Positions 12,371 through 23,580 of a stretch of 64,000 bases of DNA are shown here, in pieces. This DNA is from Populus alba (Eukaryota; Streptophyta; Magnoliopsida; Malpighiales; Salicaceae), in assembly GCF_005239225.2 (NCBI RefSeq), contig NC_133284.1, forward strand, positions 1,641,770 through 1,705,769, given 5' to 3'. Both the position numbers and the translations under genes were made by a program. Within the stretch, counting starts at the first letter, position 1. Each line of letters begins with the position of its first letter. Under the pieces are notes generated by a model. The model saw only the letters and a program-made list of their open reading frames with translations, had not been told where the DNA came from and searched no databases.

Positions 12371-12900
12371 CTAGACTTTATTTACACTGAACACGATATT
12401 TATTGTAATTGCATTCACCAGAAGAATTTTAAATTGTATAAGTGCAAATAAAAGGAAGATCACGCACCTGCTTCATCTGTCTCGCGACCTCCCCTAACAG
12501 AAGATCTAATCTTGGTTGCTCCTCCCGGTATGAATTAAGATTTTGATCTTTAACTAGTTGAAGATTTTCAACTCCCTCCTTTCTTTTCTTCTTGTTCAAT
12601 TTTCTTATTAATCCTTTGCACATAAGTGTTTATCCCATCTATAAACTCTTAATCTTGGATGGGTTCTTGAAATTTTAGTGTTTCTCTCTTGATTTTGCAA
12701 GAATGGATGCAAAACTCCCTATTTTCTTTTCTTATGGTTCCTGCTGATTTTATTTTTTGGTGAGGAGAGGGTATTTATACTCTATAATTTCCTTTATTTG
12801 CATTTAGGCCCCTTTTTCTTTTAAGTGTATTTTTCTCTTCAATTACATCCAACCCTCAACAGTACCAAGATTATTATGTCTTGAATTATTTTGCCCATAA

Positions 12901-13480
12901 ATTTATATTAAAAAATTTATGAATTCTTGTTTTTATTTAACCATATGCATGAATTTCTTCACTTTTATTTATTTATTTATTTATTTATTTATTCCCAGGG
13001 TTTATAGATGTAGTGGATGTAGTCATGGTGTACCCATTCGATCGATGGTAAAGCCTGGAAATATTTTAATAGGGAGCATCATCAGCTTTCAATTGAATCA
13101 AGGAACATTTATCTTGAGTTATGTACAAACAGATTCAATCCATTCGGTTTATTTGAATTATAAATCCATAATTTGTTAATTATAGGGTTTATGAGTTTTT
13201 GTTATTGGAAATGTCAATTTATGTTATGATGAGTTAATTGTGGTTTAGATGACATGATTAAGTGTTTAATTGAATTTTGTTGTTGAATCTTGAGTTTATC
13301 ATAATAAATAATATATATACTAGTTGTTGAATTTAAAATTGTATATAAAGTTAGTTTGTATATATAATACAATAATTAGAAATAAAATTATATCAAAAAG
13401 TTAGAAGCTATAAAAATTGAATAAAATCAATTGGTTTGTGACAACATATTATTGATGTATATTTGCAAGTAAATAATTTT
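12901..13480. other. AT-rich sequence, no gene seen
   Basis: Contains an (ATTT)n run at 12966-12993. An 86-codon frame at 12919-13179 shows no recognisable motif. Confidence 0.4.
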
Positions 13481-15110
13481 TGGGTAGTCTTTTATATAGG
13501 GGAGATGTGATCGAATTTTTAATGAAAATAGGAATGGTTTATGGTATCTTAGTCCTTTAATTTGTGTAGACGCCTAGGAGAAAGTTAGTAGTGTGTCACA
13601 CAAACATGATCTTGCTAATTCTTTTACCAGCACTTCCAACGACTATGAGTTGTTAAGTGTCAATCATGAATAGGCACCTGAGGCACATGCAGCCTCTCTC
13701 AACACAGTCTTGTCGAGTTCAATGCTACCACATCGAGGGGTGGTCCCTTAAAGCATGATTCATTTTCTCGGAAGTACCTTACTCAGTGGAAGCCCAACCA
13801 CTAAATGTAAGTTTGCTTTCCTCTCATGCACTGCTAAAAAATAAAGAGTAGTTAATGATTTTTGAAAAATTAATTTCAATTAATGGATGCAATTTCAGGT
13901 TTGTGAATGTTGAGGTTGCACGAATGATAACATTGGCGATGAAATCTTTGATGGAAGTGTCATTATTTTAATTGAGTCAGGTTCCTAAAAATCTTAAGTT
14001 GAAACTCATGATTGATGCATGGTTCAGAAATTTATGGGTTAGTAAATTAATATTAATGAACTAATTCTTTTACAAAGTTGAATTGCAAGGAAGAATTTTA
14101 CTAGGTTTAGGCTGACAACGATGTTGTAAGGAAGGTTTGGGAGAATCACGCTACAACTATGTAAGATTGAAATCAAATTAAATTTTTTTTTATCCAAATG
14201 ATAAAATTTTATTTTGTATTTATTAACCAATAGTTCATTTCTTCAATATAGGTTGCGTGATTTTTGGTATGAGGCTTATAAAAAAGCCAAGCAATATACT
14301 ATAAAAAGAGAGCTTCTAGAATGAAAAGACATCGCGGTTTGGAAGGATTTCAAAACTTTGAATGTCTCAAAGGCTGTATGGGTAAAATATACTCAACATG
14401 GGATGTCTAAGCATTTCTAGTACAGAGAACCAGAACAAGTAGATTCACGGTTCCGACGAATCCGATCCATTTGTTTCACAAGCAAATCAGATGGTAAGAT
14501 TCTTTTTTTTATTACATCCATTTTTTTTTTAATTGTTGTTGTATATGAATATATTTAACTAACTATAGTTTTCTCTTGCAGGCTACGATTCTTGAATGTG
14601 AACCAATATCAATGGAGCTTTTTGTAGAATATCATGTGTGAAATGATGACCGTTGGAAAAAGGTGCAATAGTTTGTGGATAGTTAGGCTCAGTATTTCAT
14701 AGTATATTGGATTTAAACCATTTATTTTTTTAAGTTATTATTTTTTTGAATTTGCTGACTTTTTTTTCTCAAGAAACATATAACTCTCAATTGCATGAGA
14801 AATACGGGGACAACCCTTCAACCCTTCTAAAACTCAATCCGAAACTATGGTTAGATGCATGATCGCCCAATAAACTTGATAGAAATCAGAATTATGGTAT
14901 CTCAAACACTACGAGTGAGGACTTATGGACAGTCTGAAGTGTTTCAACCGTTGAATGCTCATAATTGATTCCTAGCACTTAAACTCTAGAGTTTGAAGCA
15001 ATTTTAAAGCAATGAGTTGAAGCTCATACGATCTATTTTGCTAGTGAGACAGAACAACTTAGAGCTAAGATAACCAAACTCTGATGATTGTAAATGGAAA
15101 TGAAATCATA
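13481..15110 (+). pseudogene. CACTA second-ORF (plant transposase 24 type) remnant
   Basis: Conceptual translation with stops and frame changes resembles the C-terminal protein of plant CACTA elements. Examples are LRDFWYEAYKKAKQ near 14250-14300, AVWVKY near 14372-14390, and SMELFVEYHV near 14610-14640. Further pieces are VQFVDS-like near 14665, YGDNPST-like near 14800, and a terminal LEFEAILKQ coiled-coil-like part near 14985-15080. It follows the TNP2 remnant in the same orientation and order as a CACTA element. It is clearly inactive. Confidence 0.65.
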
Positions 15111-15149
15111 TATAGTTAATAGATTTATGACAGACTTTATTTTATTGTA

Positions 15150-15325
15150 GACAAGAAATGGTGGTAGAAGACAAGAAATGCCTAGTTATAGGATTTTATT
15201 TTCTTGAAGGGTTTTGGTGATAGATTTATGACGGATCCATCTTACCCGCTAGAGAATCATTGTGTATTTTATGTGCATCCAAACCTACAATGGGCATGCT
15301 TTAAGCATTGTTTGAAAGAGAAGAC
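15150..15325 (+). repeat. left copy of a direct repeat flanking the copia remnant
   Basis: Shares 'agaagacaaga.atg', 'gatagatttatgacggat.catct.accc' and 'atccaaacctacaa' in order with 17930-18110. By eye the two copies match at roughly three-quarters of positions. They bracket the copia remnant and may be old LTRs or duplicated flanking DNA. Confidence 0.55.
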
Positions 15326-15329
15326 CTTT

Positions 15330-15772
15330 GTACTTTCAGGTGTCTATGCTTTCTGTTTCTTTGTCCATATAATGTTTATAAGTTAGATTTTCGTTCTTCT
15401 CCTTGTATCTTTCTAGGCTATAACACCCCTTATTCTGATTATCCGTGTCTTGATTTCTCGTCTAATTATATTTACGTTGCTTGTTATGTTCGGTTTCATG
15501 AAAATGTCTTTTTGACGAGTTTGAACATATATTAGCTCAAACCACACCACCCTCTCCTACACTTTTACCATCTTTAATGACACTTACCCCATTTTATTTC
15601 CAGATATCATTTACACCTACTACCCATCTCCAGCAAATTCATGTTAGTCATAGCCCTACTATCGTAACTCTAATTGTATGCCTTTGTAATGATCATTATT
15701 CAGGTACAGGTCCTGAGTACTCTTCACTCTCACTTGCCTCCTCTGTTTCCCCTGCACTGCCTCCGTCTGCAT
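15330..15772 (+). pseudogene. Ty1/copia polyprotein remnant, integrase C-terminal region
   Basis: Translation gives YNVYKLDFRSSPCIFLGYN and YVRFHENVF, the conserved end of the copia integrase region. A Ser/Pro-rich linker follows. The reading frame continues in kind at 16830, after the MITE-like insertion. It is broken and has no intact start. Confidence 0.85.
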
Positions 15773-15775
15773 CTA

Positions 15776-16803
15776 GAGTGTGTTTGGTATTGCGGTAGCT
15801 GTTGTGGTTGTGATTTGAAAAAAGTTGTTTTATAAAAAGTACTTTTAATTGAGGTTGGTTTGAAAAAATAAGTGTTTGGTTAAAAATGTGGTTGAAATTG
15901 AGGTTAAAGAAAAAAGTAGTTTAATGTGTTTGGTCACTGCCTCCGTCTGTATCTAGAGTGTGTTTGGTATTGCGGTAGCTGTTGTGGTTGTGATTTGAAA
16001 AAAGCTGTTTTATAAAAAGTACTTTTAATTGAGGTTGGTTTGAAAAAATAAGTGTTTGGTTAAAACTGTGGTTGAAATTGAGGTTAAAGAAAAAAGTAGT
16101 TTAATGTGTTTGGTTAAGAATGCTTTTGAAATTGAGGTTATAAAATAATTTAAAATAATATATATTAATATTGATGGTTTTAAATTTAAATATTGTAGAA
16201 TTAATTACTCCTATTACATCATGAAATAAAAAATACTTTATATAAAATATTTTTTATTATTCCATTAAACTATTTATAATTCCATTACATATAAAATTCA
16301 TCCGATAAGAACTACAGTTTTCATAATTTTTTGAGCATAGATAAAATATTATCATGTATAAAATTAATATTACAGTGCGAGTGAATTTAATTCACTCTAT
16401 CTTAGTTTTTCAAGAAAAAAAAATATTGTTCACATCACATTACGAGTGAATTTAATTCACTCTAAACTAGTGTTTTTCTTAATAAAAAAAAATTGTTAAA
16501 AAAATTAACACCCTTAATAAAAAATTAAAAAAAAAAGCACATGAATAATGCAATTCACTCCAAGCGAATAGTGCCTAATTCACATAGATACTGTTCACCT
16601 GGAGTGAACAGTTCCCAGGTGAATTATATTCACCTGGGTTGCAGACGTGAGAAGCAGCTGAGAGCTGCTTCTCATGAAACACAGTTTCAAGTAATAATAT
16701 AGATGGGTCCCACATGAAAAGCAGTTAAAGTTTTTTGTTACCAAACGTTATGTTTACGCGGTCAGCTTTAAAAGCAGAAGCTACCACGTAAACAAACACC
16801 CAC
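15776..16803. mobile_element. MITE-like non-autonomous DNA transposon inside the copia remnant
   Basis: Imperfect terminal inverted repeats are visible. The left end reads GTGTGTTTGGTATTGCGGTA and the right end, reverse-complemented, reads GGGTGTTTGTTTACGTGGTA. There is no coding capacity. The interior has several inverted 'gtgaat..attcac' motifs near 16380-16640. The left 160 bp, together with about 20 bp of copia flank, are tandemly duplicated with a 180 bp period (15755-15934 and 15935-16114). The end motif is of the kind seen in hAT-like plant MITEs. No clean 8 bp target duplication was seen. Confidence 0.7.
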
Positions 16804-16829
16804 CTAATTTGCCACCTCCACTGCTGGTT

Positions 16830-17580
16830 CCCGTTCTTGGCCTGATTATGTGTTGGGTTCTTCATCGACAAGTCCTCCTATTGTTTCAACTCCTGGACTG
16901 AATTTGTGTGTTGATTTGTCTCAGTTCTCTCTTCAACGAGTCTCGACCAGTGTTTCTTCCAGTCCTCCTCAGGTTACTCGTACTCACTTGATGGTACTTC
17001 GCCCTCGCAAGTCCAAAACCGTCAACTTGAGTGTCTCGTCTGCCTTACTGGTTGCTTCTTTGCCTCAACAGGAACTGTTTACTTTTAAGGATGCCAACAA
17101 GTACTTGACTTCGCATAAAGCCATGAAAGAGGAAATTCAGGCCCTTCACTGTAATGATACTCGGACTTTGGTGCTCTTTCACTCATTCATGAATGTGGTT
17201 GGGAGTGGTGGAGTTTATAAGATTAAGAAGTATGCATATGGTAGTGTTGAGAGATATAAAGAATGGTTAATTGCTAGAGGATTCATTTAGCAAGAGGGAT
17301 TGATTATTTAAAAACCTTTAGTCCAGTAATAAAGCTACAACAGTTGGGCTAGTGCTCGCCATTAATGTTTTTTTATGGTTGGTTGATTCATTAGTTGGAT
17401 GTCTATAATGGTTTTTTAAATGATATTTTTCAAAAAGTAATGTACATGGAACAACCACCTAGTTTTTTCATCCAGCTTTTTCTCTCATAAAACAAACATC
17501 TCATGCATCTTACAAGTACTTGACTTGGCATGAGCCTTTTTCACCTTACTGATTGAGTGTGTTTTTGCTTAAATAGTAGG
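16830..17580 (+). pseudogene. Ty1/copia polyprotein remnant, start of reverse transcriptase
   Basis: Contains MVLRPRKSKTVNLS, then ALHCNDTRTLV, then VYKIKKYAYGSVERYKEWLI, ending in an in-frame stop after ARGFI. It continues in other frames with QLDVYNGFLNDIF and MYMEQPP near 17390-17460. This is the standard start of copia reverse transcriptase, so it joins the fragment at 15330-15772. Catalytic YVDD is not reached. Confidence 0.85.
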
Positions 17581-17929
17581 GAATGGTTTAATTTATTTAA
17601 TTAGATGTATGTATAAAATTTTTTTATTTATATTTAATATTTTTTATTTAAAAAAAACAAGTTAAAAAACCTATATATTTGATTTTTTTTATTGAAAAAA
17701 AAAAATATCCTATCTATGACGGAACGTGAATCAAATAGATAGTTATAAAAGAAAAGAGGTGGCCATTGGACTATTCCCTACTGTTATCATGCGTGTAAAC
17801 AATATATTTTCTTACGTCCATCAAAGAAAAGGGAAACTAATGAATCCCACCAAAAATCTCTCTCTCTCTGTCGCTCTCTCCAGTAAGAGAACTTTGAACC
17901 ATTCATTGAATTTTATTTTCTTACATCAA

Positions 17930-18110
17930 TGATAGAAGACAAGACATGTTAGTCTTATGACTCTATTTTCTTAGCGGCCTTCGATGATAGATTTATGACG
18001 GATTCATCTCACCCACCCAGAGACCGCATTGCAGTTAATGTACATCCAAACCTACAACAGGACCATTTCAGAGGCCATACTTTAATCATGGAAATATTTG
18101 GCAGAGAAAT
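17930..18110 (+). repeat. right copy of the direct repeat flanking the copia remnant
   Basis: Counterpart of 15150-15325, in the same orientation. Confidence 0.55.
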
Positions 18111-20400
18111 CAGAGTAGTACGTACCAATTAAAGAATAAAAAGAAAAGAGAGAGAAAAAGAATAATCTCTTTCACAATTATATAAAATAGTAAACTGTGG
18201 ATTTTTCACTATAGCTCATCTATAGTGAAATGTATTTAAGGGTATATAAAATTATTATTTTATCCTTTATTCTTTAATTTATAAAGCTTTACTCGAGGGG
18301 TAGGATGATCTTTGCACACATTCAATTTGTTATTCTTGATTTGTTTGGGGGTAATATTTTCTTTTCATTTTTTAATAACAATGCAATTACCTTATTGCCC
18401 TTAGAGAGTAAATAATTAGAAACTTTAAGTGTAAGAGCCGTATGGTTATTTCAATTTTATCATAAGCAATTGAATTATGCAATTACCCTTATAATGCAAA
18501 TTTGTTAGCCTTTCCTTCAAGGGTTTGATTGTTATTTTCTAATGGTTTTTTTTCTTTTGTATAATTTTATGAACTTCATTACCCTTACCATTCAAATTTT
18601 GTAGCCTTGGCTTCAAAGGCTTTGTTGTAATTTCATAAGGTTTTTTATTATTTTTGTTGTTGTTGTTGTTTAGTTACAAGGGCATTTTCAGTTTTGTTCA
18701 TATAAAAAAGGCTACTGACTTGTGTCTGGCACACATCAGCTACTCCGTCACCTTTGGGCAACACGTGAGATTGGCAACAGTGGTTGAAATCAAACTTTCA
18801 CCTCACCATTAATTTAATGCATCTCGATGTCCTCTTCCTTTCTGGGTGACAAGTGAGTAGTGAGGTATGGTTTGGCACTAATTGACTTTTCTTTTCTTTT
18901 ATTTTGTTTTTTGTTTCTTTTCCTTCTCTTTCTTCCTCAAATTGTGTGCTAGCTAAGCAAAAGATTATATCAGTCCTTCAATTTATTTTTTCTTTTGATT
19001 AAGTCTTTCTTCTCTTAATTGCAATTGTTTTATTTATATTGATTGATTCTAATTCAATTTTTTTATTCCATCCCTAATTGTTAGAATTTGTTAGTTTTTT
19101 TTTATCAAATTTGGTCCTTTTGTAATTGCTATTTTTTTATTAAATTATTTTCTTGATTTATATTTTTTTCTTCAATTCCATCTTTGAGCATTTCTTTTCA
19201 TTGAATTTTTATGTCAAGTTTGGTTCCAATTCTTTTATGCGTTATTTTTTTAATCATTTTCTTAATTGATTTGTTTTTTTCAATTTCATTGCTAAACATT
19301 TAATTTCATTTAAATTTTCCCTTAACATTTAATTTTAGTTTGTTTTTATGTTGAATTTTATTTTTTTTTTATTTTGCATTGTTTTTTTATTGACTTTGTT
19401 TCCTCAATTTCATCTCTCAATATTTGTTTGGTTAAGAATCTTGCTTCTTTTTATAGCTTTGCCTTTAATGGGGTTACCCTTGTTTCATGACTTGGTAATA
19501 TATCTAAAAATTTAGTTCAAGTTGACTTTAGTCTTTTTTTTAAAGCATGCTTTTCAAATATATTTTTGGTAATTTTTTTTTTTTGCTTTACTATTTACGG
19601 GGTCATCTTAATTTCATGTCCTAGATCATGTTTTTAATTTGTTCACGCGGGTTAGCTACCAAGTTCAACCTAGGCTTTTATTTTATCTTTTTTTATATGT
19701 TTTCAACATATCAGTAGGTGTTCATTCCTTATATTTTTTTGATATGTTCAGCTTTTCATAATATTTTTTATGGTATGGGTTTATTCAGTCATATTTGTTT
19801 GTATTTATGTTTAATCCATGGGTTTTTTTAGGGTGAATTTATCTTTTATTTATTTAAATAAAAAAAATTAGTAAACATAATCTAGTAAATATCTCATAGT
19901 TACAATTTCTTTCTTTGTTATTATTAACAACTTTTTTTATTTACATAAATAATTATCAAATGAAACTTTTATTTTTTCATGTAAAAAAATACATTAGAGC
20001 AGCTTGCATGCCTGGTATTTTTAAAAACAAATTGTAACATGCAAGTCAAATTCATGATTTTAATTTTTTTTTCTTTACCATTTTTTTGGAAACAATATTA
20101 TTTTTTTATACCATTCTTTCGGTTCATTTTTTATTCTCATGTAATTTGTTTTTTAATGTTGTTTTCCTCGCACTTTTTGATTTTGAAAATTTATTTTACA
20201 CGGACTAAGGAAATGGTGTTTTATTGTAACAATTGCAACATTGTTTTATTTTTTGGCTACATTAAAAATTAGCTTGAGATTTTACATATTTTTATTAATA
20301 CATATAATCTTTATTATATTTTATTATATGTAAGTGTTGACTTTTGTGATTCAAGGTTTAGATGAGTTGAATAGAAACATTAACACTTTGTTTCTATTTT
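18111..20400. other. T-rich repetitive sequence, no gene seen
   Basis: The plus strand is strongly T-rich, with recurring phrases such as 'caatttcat.cctcaa' and 'ttttt.attga.tttgttt', as in decayed dispersed repeats. Two similar units near 18480-18530 and 18580-18630 (cttcaa.gg.ttg.ttgt.atttc) suggest a small internal duplication. The open frame at 20039-20272 is low-complexity. Confidence 0.45.
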
Positions 20401-20429
20401 TCTTCAATCGATGGATGTATTAATACTTT

Positions 20430-20840
20430 ATTTCAATTTTTCTTCAGCCAACGGAAAAAATTTTTTCATCAGTATATCATGATAACCTTTACCGACATAA
20501 TTTTGCATCCCTATATCCATCGGTAAACACTGAGAGAAATATTTCTTTGGTATATACCAAGGGAATTGCAATGGGAAAGTAAGGGGAAAAAAAGTCAAAC
20601 AATATGATGACGTGTAACTCATATAAACAACGTTACCGACATAATTAACTCGTGTAAAGTACATTCATAAATATAACGATGGTAAAATTCTCTTGGTATA
20701 TACCAAGAAAATTAAAAAGGATATTATAGTGGGAATAATAAAAAAAAAAAAAGACAAATCGTACAATGACATGGCATTTGTACTGACAAAATGACTAACA
20801 AAATTATTCCATCGATAAATTCGTCAGTAATATTTAATTT
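20430..20840. repeat. repeat block with two copies of a perfect palindrome
   Basis: TTGGTATATACCAA occurs at 20547-20560 and, extended to an 18 bp perfect palindrome, at 20691-20708. Around them recur 'accgacataatt' and 'atcggtaa/atcgataaattcgtc' motifs, as in the sub-terminal repeats of CACTA-type elements. There is no coding. Confidence 0.55.
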
Positions 20841-20964
20841 TTGATCTGGCAATTGACCCTCTTCTCCCCCTCCCCCATTTCTCGTACATCCTTCTATATT
20901 TTTTTCTATAACAAAAAACCACCCCTTCCTTCCTAATTTTAAAATAATTCAACCTCCTACAACA

Positions 20965-21270
20965 AATTCATCAGTTGGATATTCAAGATGTTTTCTTGAA
21001 TGGCATTATTTAGGAAGAGGTGTATATAACAAAACCACCTGGTTTTGTTCATCCTACTTTTTTGTCTCATGTATTTCATCTTCATAAATCCTTGTATAGC
21101 CTGAAACAAGCGCCTTAGGCATGGTATAACCAATTGACTGAGTTTTTACTTTTTATTAGCTTTCCGGCTTCTAAGGTTGATACCTCTCTTTTTATTCTTT
21201 CTTTCAGTGGTGCTATATTATATTTACTTATGTATGTTCATGAAATTTTATTGATCGAGAGTAACTTAGT
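20965..21270 (+). pseudogene. second Ty1/copia reverse-transcriptase fragment
   Basis: Multi-frame translation gives QLDIQD-FLNGI, then a [16 protein letters not shown] segment, then [11 protein letters not shown], and later VHEILLI. These match the copia RT in order but contain stops and frameshifts. It is a separate remnant from the one at 15-17.6 kb. Confidence 0.7.
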
Positions 21271-21815
21271 TTTGCTTCAATGATGGATTACTATGTTGAG
21301 TTTAGAGTTTAAACTTCAACACTTAAATTTTATTTTATTTTCTAAATTTTTTCTCCTTCTAATTTAATCCTTTAATATTCTATCAATTGTTACCAAATTC
21401 TCTCACTAACAAAAAACAAATTGTCAGAAAAAGAAAAAAAAAAGAAAAAATATTATAGTGATGAAACATTTTATGGAATTGACTTTATAATTGAGGATAT
21501 TCCCTTCTTCTTTTTCTTATTCTTCTTTTTAAATTCGAAGTTTGAGATGATTAGTTCTTCTAGATGCACCAAATTTTTAATATAGTTCAGATAATATATT
21601 TAATCTTGATTAATACACAAACTAATCCATGTATATATAAAAATAATTTAGTGTAGTTAGAAAATAAATAGATTTAACGAGATGCATGCCCGCGCGTTAC
21701 CACAGGCTTATAAAACAAATATATTTGATTGTGTTATAATTGTGAACTAACGTTGTATAAGTAATAAAAACTAAAGAATAGTGGAGCCAATATTTCATGA
21801 AGGGAAAAAAAAGTT
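21271..21815. other. intergenic, no gene seen
   Basis: AT-rich sequence between a copia fragment and the tandem array. No supported feature. Confidence 0.5.
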
Positions 21816-23580
21816 GTGTTGGTGATAAAAAAAAACTTAGAGACTGAACAAAATGATTTGTAGTAATCCACAGTGTTTTAGGAGAAAAGATACAGTTCTT
21901 TCACCATATGATTTAGCTTTTCTGTTAATAAAAAGCAAAATAAATTACAAAGCTAAATTCTTTACCAACTTAATATAAAAAAAAACCAACAAAGATAATT
22001 TTGGAAGGAAAAAAACCCATAAGAAAAAACGTTATAGCAACTGACAATATTTTGTTAGGAAAACTACAGTGTTTTCCCCAATAAAATAAAATAAAAAACC
22101 ATTCAGAGAAATACTGTAGCAATCTATAGTGTTGTGTGAGAAACACTACAACGCTTTACCCATATAATTTAGCTTTATTGTAATTATAATTTTCAATCAA
22201 TTTAATATTAAAAACAAATCGACAAAGATAATTTTAGAAAAAATCATAAAACAATCATATGGGGAAACACTGCAACAATTCATAGTGTTTTTAAAAAAAA
22301 AATTACAAAACTAAATTATTAATCAGCTCAATATTAAAAAAAATTAAATCGATAGAGACAATTTTAGAAAAACAATAATAAAAAAAAACACCAAAAAAAA
22401 GGGGGGGAAATCATGTTAGAAACATTGTAGCAATTCACATTGTTTTGTGATGGAAGCCACAATTCTTCCCCATATGATTAAACTTTATTATAAAATTAAA
22501 TTCTAACCAACTCAATATTAAAAAAATTAATGAACATAATTTTAGAAAAAAAAATATTACAAAAAAAAAACACAAAAGAAACTGTAAAAAAACCATGTGA
22601 GGAAAAAATGTATTAATCCATAGTGTTTTGTGAGGAAACATTTGTATTTACTTGTAATTGCAATTTTTAACCAGCTTAATATTTTAAAAAATAAAATTGA
22701 TAAAGACAATTTTAGAGAAAAACATAACAAAACAGGAAAAAAAAAAAACCAAGTGGGAAAAAACATTGTAGCAGACACAATAATTTACGAGGAAAGTTGT
22801 AGTGCTTTCCTCACATATTGTAACCGTAATTTTTAACCAGCTCGATATTAAAAAATAAAATCATAAAAGATAATTTCAAAGAAAATCATAAAAAAATAAA
22901 AAAAAAAAACCATGCGGAGAAACACTGTAGCAATCAACAATGTTTTAAAAAAAAATTATAAAACTAAATTCTCAATTAGCTCAATATAAAAAAATTCGAC
23001 AAATATAATTTTTAAAAATAAAAAATAATAAAATAGAAAAACTATATGGGAAAAAACTGTAGATTGCTACAGTATTTTAAAGGGAAAAAATTACAAAGCT
23101 AAATTTTTAACTAGTTCAATATTTAAAAAGTAAAATCAACAAAGATAATTTTGGGTAAAAAAAAATAAATGACAAAAAAAGGAAAAAGAGGAAAGTTGGG
23201 AAAAAAAATGCAAAAAAAAATGGAGGAATGTAACTGTGGATTACTGTTGTAATTCACAAAGCATTTGGGTGTGGGGAAACAATGATTTCAAAAAATAAAA
23301 TCGACAAATATAATTTTTTAAAAAATAAAATAGAAAAACTATATGGAAAAATATCGTAGTAATACACAGTATTTTAAATGAAAAAAATTACAAAAAAAAA
23401 AAAATTTAACCAGCTCATTATTTAAAAAATTAAAATCAATAAAGATAGTTTTGGAAAAATAAGAGAAAAAATAAAAGAAAAAAAAAAAAATTGGAAAGTT
23501 GAAAAAAAAAACAAAAAAAAAAAAAGGAATGTACACTAAATCATTGTCGTAATCCATAATATATTTAGTGTGGAAAACAG
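21816..23580. repeat. decayed tandem array, about ten units of 130-175 bp
   Basis: Each unit has 'cactgtagcaatccacagtgttttgtgagg', an A-rich part, 'aaccagctcaatattaaaaa' and 'aaatcgacaaagataatttta'. The last motif recurs at about 21986, 22209, 22349, 22519, 22687, 22860, 22996, 23126, 23293 and 23425. Units have diverged and lost pieces, so this is an old minisatellite-like array. Open frames within it are low-complexity by-products. Confidence 0.8.

Larger units (their letters stand above)
11401..12900 (-). mobile_element. possible LTR-type insertion within the CACTA remnant
   Basis: This block separates the two CACTA protein remnants and has no transposase coding of its own. On the minus strand a TATA-like string (from ggtatttatactctataa at 12769-12786) and pyrimidine-rich sequence suggest an LTR. 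Borders and a target-site duplication were not found, so this is a weak inference. Confidence 0.3.

Noticed and set aside
22435..23557. Phe- or Lys-rich frames in the tandem array
   Set aside because: They follow repeat units and A/T runs, and no conserved protein is seen.
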